Shown piece after piece: positions 8,940 through 15,613 of a stretch of 44,727 nt of DNA. Within the stretch, counting starts at the first letter, position 1. The number at the start of each line of letters is the position of its first letter. A model generated the notes under the pieces. The model was not told where the DNA came from and did not search any database. It saw only the letters and a list, made by a program, of their open reading frames with translations. A program made the translations under genes and the position numbers. Location: assembly GCA_043763155.1 (NCBI GenBank), contig JAYULW010000080.1, forward strand, positions 1-44,727, written 5' to 3'. The DNA is from JANYBV01 sp043763155 (GTDB taxonomy: Bacteria > Pseudomonadota > Alphaproteobacteria > Rickettsiales > SXRF01).

Positions 8940-10295
8940 TTAAGAATTCATCTTATCGAAAAACTCGTCGTTGGTCTTGGTCTCAGACAGCTTTTCGAGA
9001 AGGAATTCAATACCATCCATGGGTCCCATCGGGGCGAGGATGCGGCGCATGACCCACATTTTGGTAAGCGTACCCTTGTCCACCAGCAGGTCTTCCTTGC
9101 GCGTTCCCGATTTGGTGATGTCCATCGCGGGGAAGGTGCGCTTGTCGGCCAGTTTGCGGTCCAGCACGATTTCCGAGTTACCCGTGCCCTTGAATTCTTC
9201 AAAGATCACTTCGTCCATGCGGCTGCCGGTTTCGATCAGCGCGGTAGCAATAATGGTAAGCGATCCACCATGCTCGATGTTACGCGCCGCACCGAAGAAG
9301 CGCTTGGGGCGCTGGAGTGCATTCGCATCCACACCACCGGTAAGAACCTTACCAGAGGAGGGCACAACCGTGTTGTAAGCACGCGCAAGACGCGTAATCG
9401 AATCCAGCAGGATCACCACGTCCTTCTTATGCTCAACCAGCTTCTTGGCCTTCTCAATAACCATTTCCGCAAGCTGTACGTGGCGGGTTGCTGGCTCATC
9501 GAATGTTGACGAAACAACTTCGCCCTTCACCGTGCGCTGCATGTCGGTTACTTCTTCCGGGCGTTCGTCAATCAGCAGAACAATCAGGAAAGCTTCCGGG
9601 TGATTGGCACTAATCGAATGCGCAATATTCTGAAGTAAAACAGTTTTACCCGTACGCGGCGGTGCCACGATAAGGCCACGCTGCCCAAAACCCAGCGGCG
9701 AAACAATGTCTGCCACGCGCATCGAACAATCATTTTGCTGCTGCTGTTCGCGGCGCTGCTGCTGGCGGCGGCGGTTAGCGGCAGCATTGCCCATCGGCGT
9801 ATCGGTGGCTTCTTCTTTCGGCGCAACCGCAACCTTCACTTCGCGCTCAACCTCAAGCTTAATGCGGCGCTCAGGATACAGCGGCACCAGATTGTCGAAA
9901 TTGATGCGGTGGCGCACGGCTTCCGGGTCGTCATAATTGATGGTGTTTACTTTAAGCAACGCAAAATAGCGCTCACCGTCCTTAGGTCCCCGGATTTCGC
10001 CGGCCACCGTGTCGCCCGTGCGCAAACCAAAACGGCGCACCTGGCTGGGGGAAACATAAATATCATCAGGGCTGGCGAGGTAATTTGAAGAAGGCGAGCG
10101 CAGGAAGCCGAAACCGTCCTGGAGCAGCTCAACCACCCCTTCGCCGGTGATGACTTCACCTTTTTCGGCCTGCTTCTTAAGAATGGCAAAAACCATTTCC
10201 TGTTTCAGCATGGTGCTGGCGTTTTCAACGCCGTTTTCTTCCGCCAGCTTCAGCAGCTCATCAGCGGTTTTATTCTTAAGTTCTTGGAGTTTCAT
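8940..10295 (-). CDS. rho: Transcription termination factor Rho with Q/R-rich insertion
   Basis: This 451-residue hexameric RNA helicase ends transcription at C-rich, unstructured RNA. The N-terminal helical Rho_N domain spans about 1-45. The cold-shock-like RNA-binding domain (51-125) carries GFGFLRS and IYVSPSQVRRFGLRTGD. The ATPase domain has the P-loop APPRTGKT at 211-218 and a Walker B region VVILLDSITRLARAYN. Compared with the 419-residue E. coli protein there is an extra linker at about 152-190, rich in Gln and Arg (NRRRQQQRREQQQQN). It appears disordered and basic, and lies exactly between the RNA-binding and ATPase domains. The gene is 162 bp downstream of hemJ with its own candidate promoter and leader. 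Confidence 0.97.
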   Translation of the reverse strand: MKLQELKNKTADELLKLAEENGVENASTMLKQEMVFAILKKQAEKGEVITGEGVVELLQDGFGFLRSPSSNYLASPDDIYVSPSQVRRFGLRTGDTVAGEIRGPKDGERYFALLKVNTINYDDPEAVRHRINFDNLVPLYPERRIKLEVEREVKVAVAPKEEATDTPMGNAAANRRRQQQRREQQQQNDCSMRVADIVSPLGFGQRGLIVAPPRTGKTVLLQNIAHSISANHPEAFLIVLLIDERPEEVTDMQRTVKGEVVSSTFDEPATRHVQLAEMVIEKAKKLVEHKKDVVILLDSITRLARAYNTVVPSSGKVLTGGVDANALQRPKRFFGAARNIEHGGSLTIIATALIETGSRMDEVIFEEFKGTGNSEIVLDRKLADKRTFPAMDITKSGTRKEDLLVDKGTLTKMWVMRRILAPMGPMDGIEFLLEKLSETKTNDEFFDKMNS

Positions 10296-10363
10296 ATGAA
10301 AACTATGTATAAATGGAGGGATGAAAAACTGTAAGTCTGGGCAAAAATGCGCAAAAAACTAAC

Positions 10364-10386
10364 AAAAGGAGGGGGGAGGGAAGGGG
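10364..10386 (-). promoter_or_regulatory. Pyrimidine-only tract in the rho leader (rut-like)
   Basis: On the transcribed minus strand these 23 nt are only C and T, with two runs of C (CCCC and CCCCCC). They sit about 78 nt upstream of the rho start codon in a leader that is C/U-rich and G-poor throughout. Rho binds such RNA, and E. coli rho is known to be autoregulated by attenuation in its leader. That this tract is a rut site is inferred from composition and place. Confidence 0.5.
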
Positions 10387-10424
10387 AATGCGCTAACGTT
10401 TGGATTCCCGCTGGTGCCTTATTT

Positions 10425-10451
10425 TCTATACCAGGCTTAGAATAACGTCAA
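10425..10451 (-). promoter_or_regulatory. Candidate rho promoter
   Basis: Reading the minus strand, a -35 element TTGACG (10446-10451) is followed 15 bp later by a -10 element TATAGA (10425-10430). It lies just beyond the hemJ stop. The spacing is shorter than the usual 16-18 bp, so the call is moderate. It would give a leader of about 120 nt before the rho ATG. Confidence 0.4.
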
Positions 10452-10457
10452 CTGCTT

Positions 10458-10904
10458 TCAAAAAGGTTTAAGCACCACCAAAAGAATAATAACCACCATT
10501 AAAACCGCTGGTACTTCATTGAAAAGACGGAAGAAACGCTCTGATTTTTTATTTTCGTCCCGCGCAAAGGCCTTGCGGTAACGCGACATCATCGCATGGC
10601 AAACCTGCAACCCCAGCACTAACGCTAGCTTCACATGCAGCCACCCGCCATTGCTGGGGGCAAACGCATCCGTCTTGATCGCAAGGGTCAGGCCTAAAAT
10701 CCATGTCGCAATCATGGCCGGGTTAATAATCACCCGCATGAGTTTTAACTCCATGATTTTAAACAACTCCGACGCCTCGCTGCCCTTGGCAACCTTGGTG
10801 TGATACACAAACAAGCGCGGCAAATACAGCATCCCCGCCATCCAGCTTACCACTGCGATGATGTGAAGCGCCTTCAGCCACAAATACCCTTCAACCGAAA
10901 TCAT
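10458..10904 (-). CDS. hemJ: Protoporphyrinogen IX oxidase HemJ
   Basis: This 148-residue integral membrane protein of the HemJ family oxidises protoporphyrinogen IX to protoporphyrin IX, the step before iron insertion. Four hydrophobic helices are visible (about 8-28, 57-77, 87-105 and 128-146). Family features include the N-terminal LKALHIIAVVSWMAGMLYLPRL stretch with a conserved H14, and the helix WLHVKLALV with a conserved Lys. It lies 6 bp after hemH, which uses its product, in a hemE-hemH-hemJ operon. HemJ is the usual enzyme for this step in alphaproteobacteria. The electron acceptor is not evident from the sequence. Confidence 0.93.
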   Translation of the reverse strand: MISVEGYLWLKALHIIAVVSWMAGMLYLPRLFVYHTKVAKGSEASELFKIMELKLMRVIINPAMIATWILGLTLAIKTDAFAPSNGGWLHVKLALVLGLQVCHAMMSRYRKAFARDENKKSERFFRLFNEVPAVLMVVIILLVVLKPF

Positions 10905-10910
10905 AACCCT

Positions 10911-11969
10911 CTACGCCGTACACACGCATTGCCCGAAACTGCGCGGGCAAAAACGGTCTTTGTTAAACGAGCGCACCCGCCCATCGGCGTCTTCGCTGTC
11001 TTTGGCATCATCCAGACATAAATCAGCTAAAGCCTCGATGAAAAACCCTTCCACATTCAGCGCCTGTACGCGGTAATAGCCAAGTACGCCAGCGGCTTCG
11101 GCCATCTTGCGGTAATCAATATCCAGCTCCACCAGTGTTTCCGAATGCTCCGAAACAAACGCAACGGGCACCACCAGTACCGGCACTTTATCAGCGCCCG
11201 CCTGCTTGATTTCCTCATCCGTCGAAGGCCCGATCCATTCCAGCCTGCCCACTTTGCTCTGGTAACAAATCATGTAATCCAGCTCATCAATAGCCAGAAC
11301 CTGCGTAATCGCCGCCACCGATTTTTCCACCTGCCACTGATACGGATCGCCCCCATCCACCATTTTCTGCGGCAATCCATGCGCCGAAAATAATATACGC
11401 GGTTTTCCGTGTTCGGAGGCCTTCCAGTACATTTCCTTAATCAGCTTTACATGCGCCGCCACCACACCCTTATCCACCGGGTAACAACACACCGCAGACG
11501 TGGGAACGCTAAGCCCCTGCTTCTTGCTGACCTTGTCCCATTCCGCAAACGAAGACCCCGTGGTAGAGCCGGAAAATTGCGGGTAAAGCGGCAACAGCGT
11601 CACCGCGTCGGGCGCATACGCCTTCACTTTTTTCACAACCACATCCGTCATCGGGTGCCAGTAACGCATGCACACGAAAACCTTGTATTCCTCATCCGTA
11701 TTTTTCTTCTTTCGGTTGAGCAGTTTTTCAAGCTCCCCGGCCTGCTCCTGGGTCAGCGGCAGCAGGGGCGATTTACCGCCCATATGCTTGTAGATATTTT
11801 GCGCCTTGCTGTTGCGCATCGTGGAAATAAATTGCGCCAGCAGGTATCGAAACGGCTGGGGAAGGCTGATAATTGCGCGGTCGTTGAACAAATTAAACAA
11901 AAACGGCTTCACCGCTTTCAGGCTATCGGGGCCTCCCAGATTGAATAAAATAACGGCCCGTTTGCTCAT
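10911..11969 (-). CDS. hemH: Ferrochelatase with C-terminal cysteine cluster
   Basis: This 352-residue enzyme inserts Fe2+ into protoporphyrin IX to make heme. The N-terminal VILFNLGGPDS motif, the conserved catalytic histidine H197 in FSAHGLPQKMVDGGDPY, and the FVSEHSETLVELD motif (E277) are all present. The C-terminus carries closely spaced cysteines at 341, 348 and 350 (FCPRSFGQCVCTA), and there is an internal CC at 161-162. Three C-terminal cysteines plus one internal one are what [2Fe-2S]-containing ferrochelatases use, so a cluster is plausible here but is inferred. It follows hemE by 12 bp and precedes hemJ by 6 bp. Confidence 0.96.
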   Translation of the reverse strand: MSKRAVILFNLGGPDSLKAVKPFLFNLFNDRAIISLPQPFRYLLAQFISTMRNSKAQNIYKHMGGKSPLLPLTQEQAGELEKLLNRKKKNTDEEYKVFVCMRYWHPMTDVVVKKVKAYAPDAVTLLPLYPQFSGSTTGSSFAEWDKVSKKQGLSVPTSAVCCYPVDKGVVAAHVKLIKEMYWKASEHGKPRILFSAHGLPQKMVDGGDPYQWQVEKSVAAITQVLAIDELDYMICYQSKVGRLEWIGPSTDEEIKQAGADKVPVLVVPVAFVSEHSETLVELDIDYRKMAEAAGVLGYYRVQALNVEGFFIEALADLCLDDAKDSEDADGRVRSFNKDRFCPRSFGQCVCTA

Positions 11970-11981
11970 GCGTAAAGAATA

Positions 11982-12998
11982 TCAACCCTTCAGAAATGCA
12001 CTCAACGCCGCCACATTCTCAATCGGCGTGTGCGGCAAAATACCATGCCCTAAGTTAAACACAAAAGATTTGTCACCAAGCGCATCCACTATACGTTTCG
12101 CCTGAAAAAGTGTCGCCTCTTTACTCTCGGCCAGCAAAATCGAATCAAGATTTCCCTGCACCACGCAAATACTTTGCAGCTGCTGCAAATATTCCAGCGG
12201 CACTGTGGGATCAACGCTGATCCCATCCACCTTCGTGCCTTCCGCATATTCCCAGTATTTCACGCCTGCAAGCCTTGGAAAACCAATGATCGGCACATTC
12301 GGGAATTCCTTTTTCACCCCCGCCACAATCGCCTTGGTGGGCGCAATCACGTAATGCGCGAATTCTTCTGCGCTCAGCACGCCCGACCATGAATCAAAAA
12401 TCTGCACCACTTCCGCGCCTGCGCGGATCTGCGCCTTCAGATGTTCAGTCACCGCAACGGTGAGAACACTCAATAATTCAGCAAAAAAATTACTATCTTT
12501 CAGCGCTCTTGTGCGCACATTACCCCAATCCTTATCGGATTTTCCCTGCACCATGTAGCACGCCAGCGTCCATGGCGCGCCTGCAAAACCAATCAGCGTC
12601 GTCTCATCAGGAAGCTGTGATTTGGTAAGCCTTAAGGCTTCATACACAGGCGCTAAAAATTCCGGGTTCCATGAAAGCTGCGCTAACTTATCCGCATTAT
12701 CAACCGGCTTCACCAGCGGGCCTTCGCCTTCTTGAAAACTAACGCCTGCGCCCAGCGCATGGGGAACAACCAGAATATCCGAAAAAATAATCGCGGCCGA
12801 CATGCCAAACCGCGTAATCGGCTGTATCGTCACTTCCGCTGCTTTTTGCGGATTATAACATAAATCCAGAAAACCGCCTGTGTGCGCGCGTACCTGCTTA
12901 TACTCAGGCAAATACCTGCCTGCTTGGCGCATAAACCAGAAAGGAGGCCTTTCCTGACTTTCTTTCCTGAATGCCTTAAGCAGGGCCTTAGAACGCAT
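11982..12998 (-). CDS. hemE: Uroporphyrinogen decarboxylase
   Basis: This 338-residue cytoplasmic enzyme removes four carboxyl groups from uroporphyrinogen III to give coproporphyrinogen III. The N-terminal signature PPFWFMRQAGRYLPEY holds the substrate-binding arginines. The second signature region GFAGAPWTLACYM and the C-terminal FNLGHGILPHTPIENV are intact. It is the first gene left of the candidate origin, so its promoter must lie in that gap. An AAGG is present but only two bases before the ATG, so the ribosome-binding site is weak or the mRNA leader unusual. In Caulobacter the hemE promoters also overlap the origin. Confidence 0.97.
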   Translation of the reverse strand: MRSKALLKAFRKESQERPPFWFMRQAGRYLPEYKQVRAHTGGFLDLCYNPQKAAEVTIQPITRFGMSAAIIFSDILVVPHALGAGVSFQEGEGPLVKPVDNADKLAQLSWNPEFLAPVYEALRLTKSQLPDETTLIGFAGAPWTLACYMVQGKSDKDWGNVRTRALKDSNFFAELLSVLTVAVTEHLKAQIRAGAEVVQIFDSWSGVLSAEEFAHYVIAPTKAIVAGVKKEFPNVPIIGFPRLAGVKYWEYAEGTKVDGISVDPTVPLEYLQQLQSICVVQGNLDSILLAESKEATLFQAKRIVDALGDKSFVFNLGHGILPHTPIENVAALSAFLKG

Positions 12999-13013
12999 AA
13001 CCTTAGATCACTC

Positions 13014-13035
13014 TAATAATAATATATTTAAATAA
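13014..13035. other. A/T-only run, candidate DNA unwinding element
   Basis: Twenty-two consecutive A/T bases immediately upstream of hemE form the lowest-melting stretch noticed in the gap. It could be the unwinding element of the origin, the core promoter of hemE, or both. Function is inferred from composition and position. Confidence 0.5.
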
Positions 13036-13047
13036 GATAGGGGGTGG

Positions 13048-13056
13048 TAGTAGTAG
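13048..13056 (+). repeat. TAG triplet run, DnaA-trio-like
   Basis: Three TAG triplets in tandem follow a G-rich spacer (13040-13047) next to the A/T run, with the DnaA boxes to the right. In Bacillus subtilis the DnaA-trio lies between boxes and unwinding element, and seen in this orientation it would read TAG on the plus strand, as here. The nearest good box is about 70 bp away, farther than in B. subtilis, so the call is tentative. Confidence 0.35.
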
Positions 13057-13125
13057 AAAGACATTTAACGAGGGTACAATTCCATCCCCCAACCTATCCC
13101 GATGCCATTGCTTTAGCCTGTTTGC

Positions 13126-13134
13126 CGTGGATAA
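13126..13134 (-). promoter_or_regulatory. DnaA box, one mismatch (TTATCCACG)
   Basis: On the minus strand this reads TTATCCACG, differing from the TTATCCACA consensus at the last base only. It is the leftmost strong box of the gap. Confidence 0.55.
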
Positions 13135-13201
13135 AAAAGCGAAACCTGTCCACCCACATGAAAAAAATCGAGATTCCCGCCCCTGTGGACGCAGCGAAAA
13201 C

Positions 13202-13210
13202 CGGGGATAA
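13202..13210 (-). promoter_or_regulatory. Weak DnaA-like box (TTATCCCCG)
   Basis: On the minus strand this reads TTATCCCCG, two mismatches from consensus with the TTATCC core kept. Alone it would not be convincing; it is listed because it falls within a cluster. Confidence 0.3.
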
Positions 13211-13248
13211 CGCGCATTATTCACCCTTTTCCACCCCCGGCCTAAACC

Positions 13249-13257
13249 TTACCCACA
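13249..13257 (+). promoter_or_regulatory. DnaA-like box, one mismatch (TTACCCACA)
   Basis: It differs from the consensus at position 4 only and directly abuts the inverted box at 13258-13266, forming an 18-bp imperfect palindrome. Confidence 0.45.
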
Positions 13258-13266
13258 TGGGGATAA
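13258..13266 (-). promoter_or_regulatory. DnaA-like box, one mismatch (TTATCCCCA)
   Basis: On the minus strand this reads TTATCCCCA. It touches the box at 13249-13257 with no spacer, in head-to-head inverted order. Confidence 0.45.
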
Positions 13267-13337
13267 ATTCCCTTGAACTGTGTGTCAAAACCTGAACAAC
13301 TAAATACCCACACTTCCTGCCTAAACCCATAACGGCT

Positions 13338-13346
13338 TTATCCACA
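13338..13346 (+). promoter_or_regulatory. Perfect DnaA box (TTATCCACA)
   Basis: An exact match to the consensus, ending five bases before the ATG of the RP001-type gene. It occupies the place where a Shine-Dalgarno would be expected, so DnaA binding and expression of that gene may interact. Confidence 0.7.
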
Positions 13347-13351
13347 GTTCT

Positions 13352-14209
13352 ATGAACAAACCGCTCAAGAAATTTAATTTGCACCTCGTCTCTGACTCCA
13401 CGGGCGAAACCGTAGGCAGCGTGGCGCGCGCCGCCCTCGCGCAATTCGACGATGTGGACGCCGAAGAATTCAGCTGGACGCTGGTACGCACCAAAACCCA
13501 GATGGAACGCATCCTGCAATCCATCAACGAACATCCCGGCGCAGTGCTATATACATTAGTGGATAACGGCCTGCGTGACATGCTGAAAATGGAATGCGCC
13601 CGCCGTGGCCTCCCCTGCATCGCGGTCCTGACCACGGTCGTCTCCGAACTCTCCGCCTTCCTAGGCGTTGAAACCCACGCCCTGCCGGGTAAGCAGCATG
13701 AGCTGAACGAAGACTACTTCTCCCGCGTGGACGCAATCAACTATGCCCTCGCCCATGACGACGGCCAGGCCCACTGGGAACTCGAAGAAGCCGACATCGT
13801 ACTGGTGGGCGCCTCGCGCACCTCCAAGTCCCCTACCTGCATTTACCTGGCGTATAAGGGCTTCAAAACCGCCAACATCCCCTTCGTGCTGGGCTGCCCG
13901 TTGCCGCCAAGCTTAGACACCATGAAAAAGCCCCTCGTCGTCGGCCTCACCATCAGCCTCGACCGCCTGCAGCAAATCCGCAAAACCCGCCTGCAATCCT
14001 TAAAGCAGGATAACGACACCAACTATGTTGATATGGAGCACATGCAGGAAGAGATCACCGAATCGCGCAAGCTCTATAATAAACATAAATGGCCCGTGAT
14101 TGACGTCACCAAGCGCTCGGTGGAAGAAACCGCCGCCACTATCATCCAGTATTTAAAGAAACATCAGGAAAAAATGGGCCTGGCCACCAACAATAGCGCG
14201 CATGGCTAA
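13352..14209 (+). CDS. Pyruvate,phosphate dikinase regulatory protein (DUF299, RP001-type)
   Basis: This is a 285-residue bifunctional regulator of the DUF299 family. Members phosphorylate a threonine of PPDK (or PEP synthase) with ADP and remove the phosphate with inorganic phosphate, switching the enzyme off and on. The N-terminal HLVSDSTGETVGSVARAA and the P-loop-like GASRTSKSPTCIYLAYKG around 154-171 are family signatures. In alphaproteobacteria the usual target is PPDK; its gene is not in this window. No Shine-Dalgarno is visible; a perfect DnaA box lies just upstream. Its 3' end overlaps aroE by 8 bp, so the two are translationally coupled. Its ortholog marks the origin in Caulobacter and Rickettsia. 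Confidence 0.93.
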   Translation: MNKPLKKFNLHLVSDSTGETVGSVARAALAQFDDVDAEEFSWTLVRTKTQMERILQSINEHPGAVLYTLVDNGLRDMLKMECARRGLPCIAVLTTVVSELSAFLGVETHALPGKQHELNEDYFSRVDAINYALAHDDGQAHWELEEADIVLVGASRTSKSPTCIYLAYKGFKTANIPFVLGCPLPPSLDTMKKPLVVGLTISLDRLQQIRKTRLQSLKQDNDTNYVDMEHMQEEITESRKLYNKHKWPVIDVTKRSVEETAATIIQYLKKHQEKMGLATNNSAHG

Positions 14210-15023
14210 CATCTCCGCACGTGCCCGTGTCGCAGGTGTCATCGGCTGGCCGGTAAGCCACAGCAAATCCCCTGCGCTGCATAATTACTGGCTGCAAAAG
14301 CACGGCATTGATGGCGCCTATATTCCGCTTAGCGTCAACCCTGAGCACTTAGCCGAAGTCATCCGCGCACTCCCCCTCATGGGCTTTGCAGGCGTAAACC
14401 TGACCCTTCCCCACAAAGAACTCGTCCTGCCCATGCTCGACAGCGTGGATAAAAAAGCCACCCTCATCGGCGCGGTAAACACCGTGATCGTCACCGCCGA
14501 AGGCAAACTCCACGGCACGAATACAGATGCTTACGGCTTCATGGAAAATATCCGCCCGTATTTAAAAGGAAAAAACAAAGCCGTCATTTTAGGGGCAGGG
14601 GGCGCGGCCAAAGCCGTGGCCTACGCGCTGGCCGAAGAAGGCTTCGCCGAAATCGTCATCACCAACCGCTCTTTAAATAAAGCCGAAGCCATCGCCGCCA
14701 GCTTCCCGCAAGCCACCGCCAAAAACTGGGACCTCCGCCATGGCTTGCTTGAAGATGCAAACCTGCTGGTAAACGCAACCAGCCTCGGCATGATGGGCAA
14801 GGAAACCCTCGACCTCGACCTCTGGGCGCTGCCCAAAGCCGCGCTCGTCACCGACATCGTCTACGCCCCCCTCATGACCCCGCTGCTTGCCGCCGCCCAC
14901 GCCCGTGGCAACCCCATCGTAGATGGCCTCGGCATGCTCCTGCATCAGGCCGTGCCCGGATTTGAAGCATGGTTCGGCACCAAGCCCGAAGTAACCCCCG
15001 AACTGCGCAGCGCTATCTTATGA
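14202..15023 (+). CDS. aroE: Shikimate dehydrogenase
   Basis: This NADP-dependent reductase of 273 residues converts 3-dehydroshikimate to shikimate in aromatic amino acid synthesis. The N-terminal substrate domain has SHSKSPALHNYWL and the catalytic lysine in NLTLPHKE. The nucleotide-binding domain has the glycine loop GAGGAAKAV and the basic NRSLNKAE segment that selects NADP. The start codon lies within the preceding gene, an 8-bp overlap, and its TGA overlaps the coaE ATG (ATGA). The maf gene that often sits between the regulator and aroE in related genomes is absent here. Confidence 0.97.
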   Translation: MANISARARVAGVIGWPVSHSKSPALHNYWLQKHGIDGAYIPLSVNPEHLAEVIRALPLMGFAGVNLTLPHKELVLPMLDSVDKKATLIGAVNTVIVTAEGKLHGTNTDAYGFMENIRPYLKGKNKAVILGAGGAAKAVAYALAEEGFAEIVITNRSLNKAEAIAASFPQATAKNWDLRHGLLEDANLLVNATSLGMMGKETLDLDLWALPKAALVTDIVYAPLMTPLLAAAHARGNPIVDGLGMLLHQAVPGFEAWFGTKPEVTPELRSAIL

Positions 15024-15613
15024 TCGTCATCGGCCTCACCGGCAGTATCGGCATGGGTAAAAGCACCGTGGCCCGCCAATTCGAGCAGCTCGGCGTGCGC
15101 GTCTGCAGCGCCGACGCCATCGTACACCAGCTCTTAGGCCCCGGCGGCATGGCCGTAGACATCATCGGCCAGATGTTTCCCGGAACCGTAAAGGGCAACG
15201 CCGTAGACCGCAAAAAACTCGGCGAAATCGTGTTCGATGACAAAGAGGCCCGCGACGAACTCGAAGAATTCCTGCACCCCATCGTGGTTGCCGAAGAAGA
15301 ATGGTTTGTGCGCAAAGAAGCCCGCAAGGGCGCAAAAATCGTAGTGCTTGAAATTCCCCTGTTATTTGAAACGGGCGCGCAGGCGCGCTGCGATACCACC
15401 GTGGTGGTAACCGCCCCCCCTTACCTGCAAATGCAGCGCGTTATGCGCCGCCCGAACATGACCAAAACCAAATTCGCAGCCATCCTCAAGGCCCAAATGC
15501 CCGACCGCGAAAAACGCCAGCGCGCGGGCCACATTATCCAAACCGGCCTTGGCCGCAGGCACAGCGCAACTGCGGTTGCCAAGCTAGTGCAGCAATTAAG
15601 GGAAAAAGCATGA
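15020..15613 (+). CDS. coaE: Dephospho-CoA kinase
   Basis: This 197-residue P-loop kinase performs the last step of coenzyme A synthesis, phosphorylating the ribose 3'-OH of dephospho-CoA. The ATG at 15020 overlaps the aroE stop (ATGA) and places the P-loop GSIGMGKST at residues 8-16, where it belongs; an in-frame ATG 51 bp upstream inside aroE is not needed. Further family features are CSADAIVHQLL, the LHPIV segment and the lid region RRPNMTKTKFAAILKAQM. The stop overlaps the dnaQ start by the same ATGA device, so the four genes from the PPDK regulator to dnaQ form one coupled operon. Confidence 0.97.
   Translation: MIVIGLTGSIGMGKSTVARQFEQLGVRVCSADAIVHQLLGPGGMAVDIIGQMFPGTVKGNAVDRKKLGEIVFDDKEARDELEEFLHPIVVAEEEWFVRKEARKGAKIVVLEIPLLFETGAQARCDTTVVVTAPPYLQMQRVMRRPNMTKTKFAAILKAQMPDREKRQRAGHIIQTGLGRRHSATAVAKLVQQLREKA

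Larger units (their letters stand above)
12999..13351. other. Candidate chromosomal replication origin (oriC)
   Basis: This 353-bp gap has no gene and separates minus-strand hemE from the plus-strand RP001-type gene, the flanks of the known origins of Caulobacter and Rickettsia. From left to right it holds a 22-bp A/T run (13014-13035), a TAG triplet run (13048-13056), and DnaA-like boxes at 13126, 13202, 13249, 13258 and 13338, the last a perfect TTATCCACA. All genes to the left run leftward and the next four to the right run rightward. No TTAA-N7-TTAA CtrA site was seen, so Caulobacter-type control is not evident. Promoters for hemE and the RP001-type gene must also lie here. Confidence 0.75.

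Noticed and set aside
12999..13351. CtrA sites of the Caulobacter type in the candidate origin
   Set aside because: The only TTAA tetramers seen (13028 and 13065) are far apart, not spaced by seven bases.
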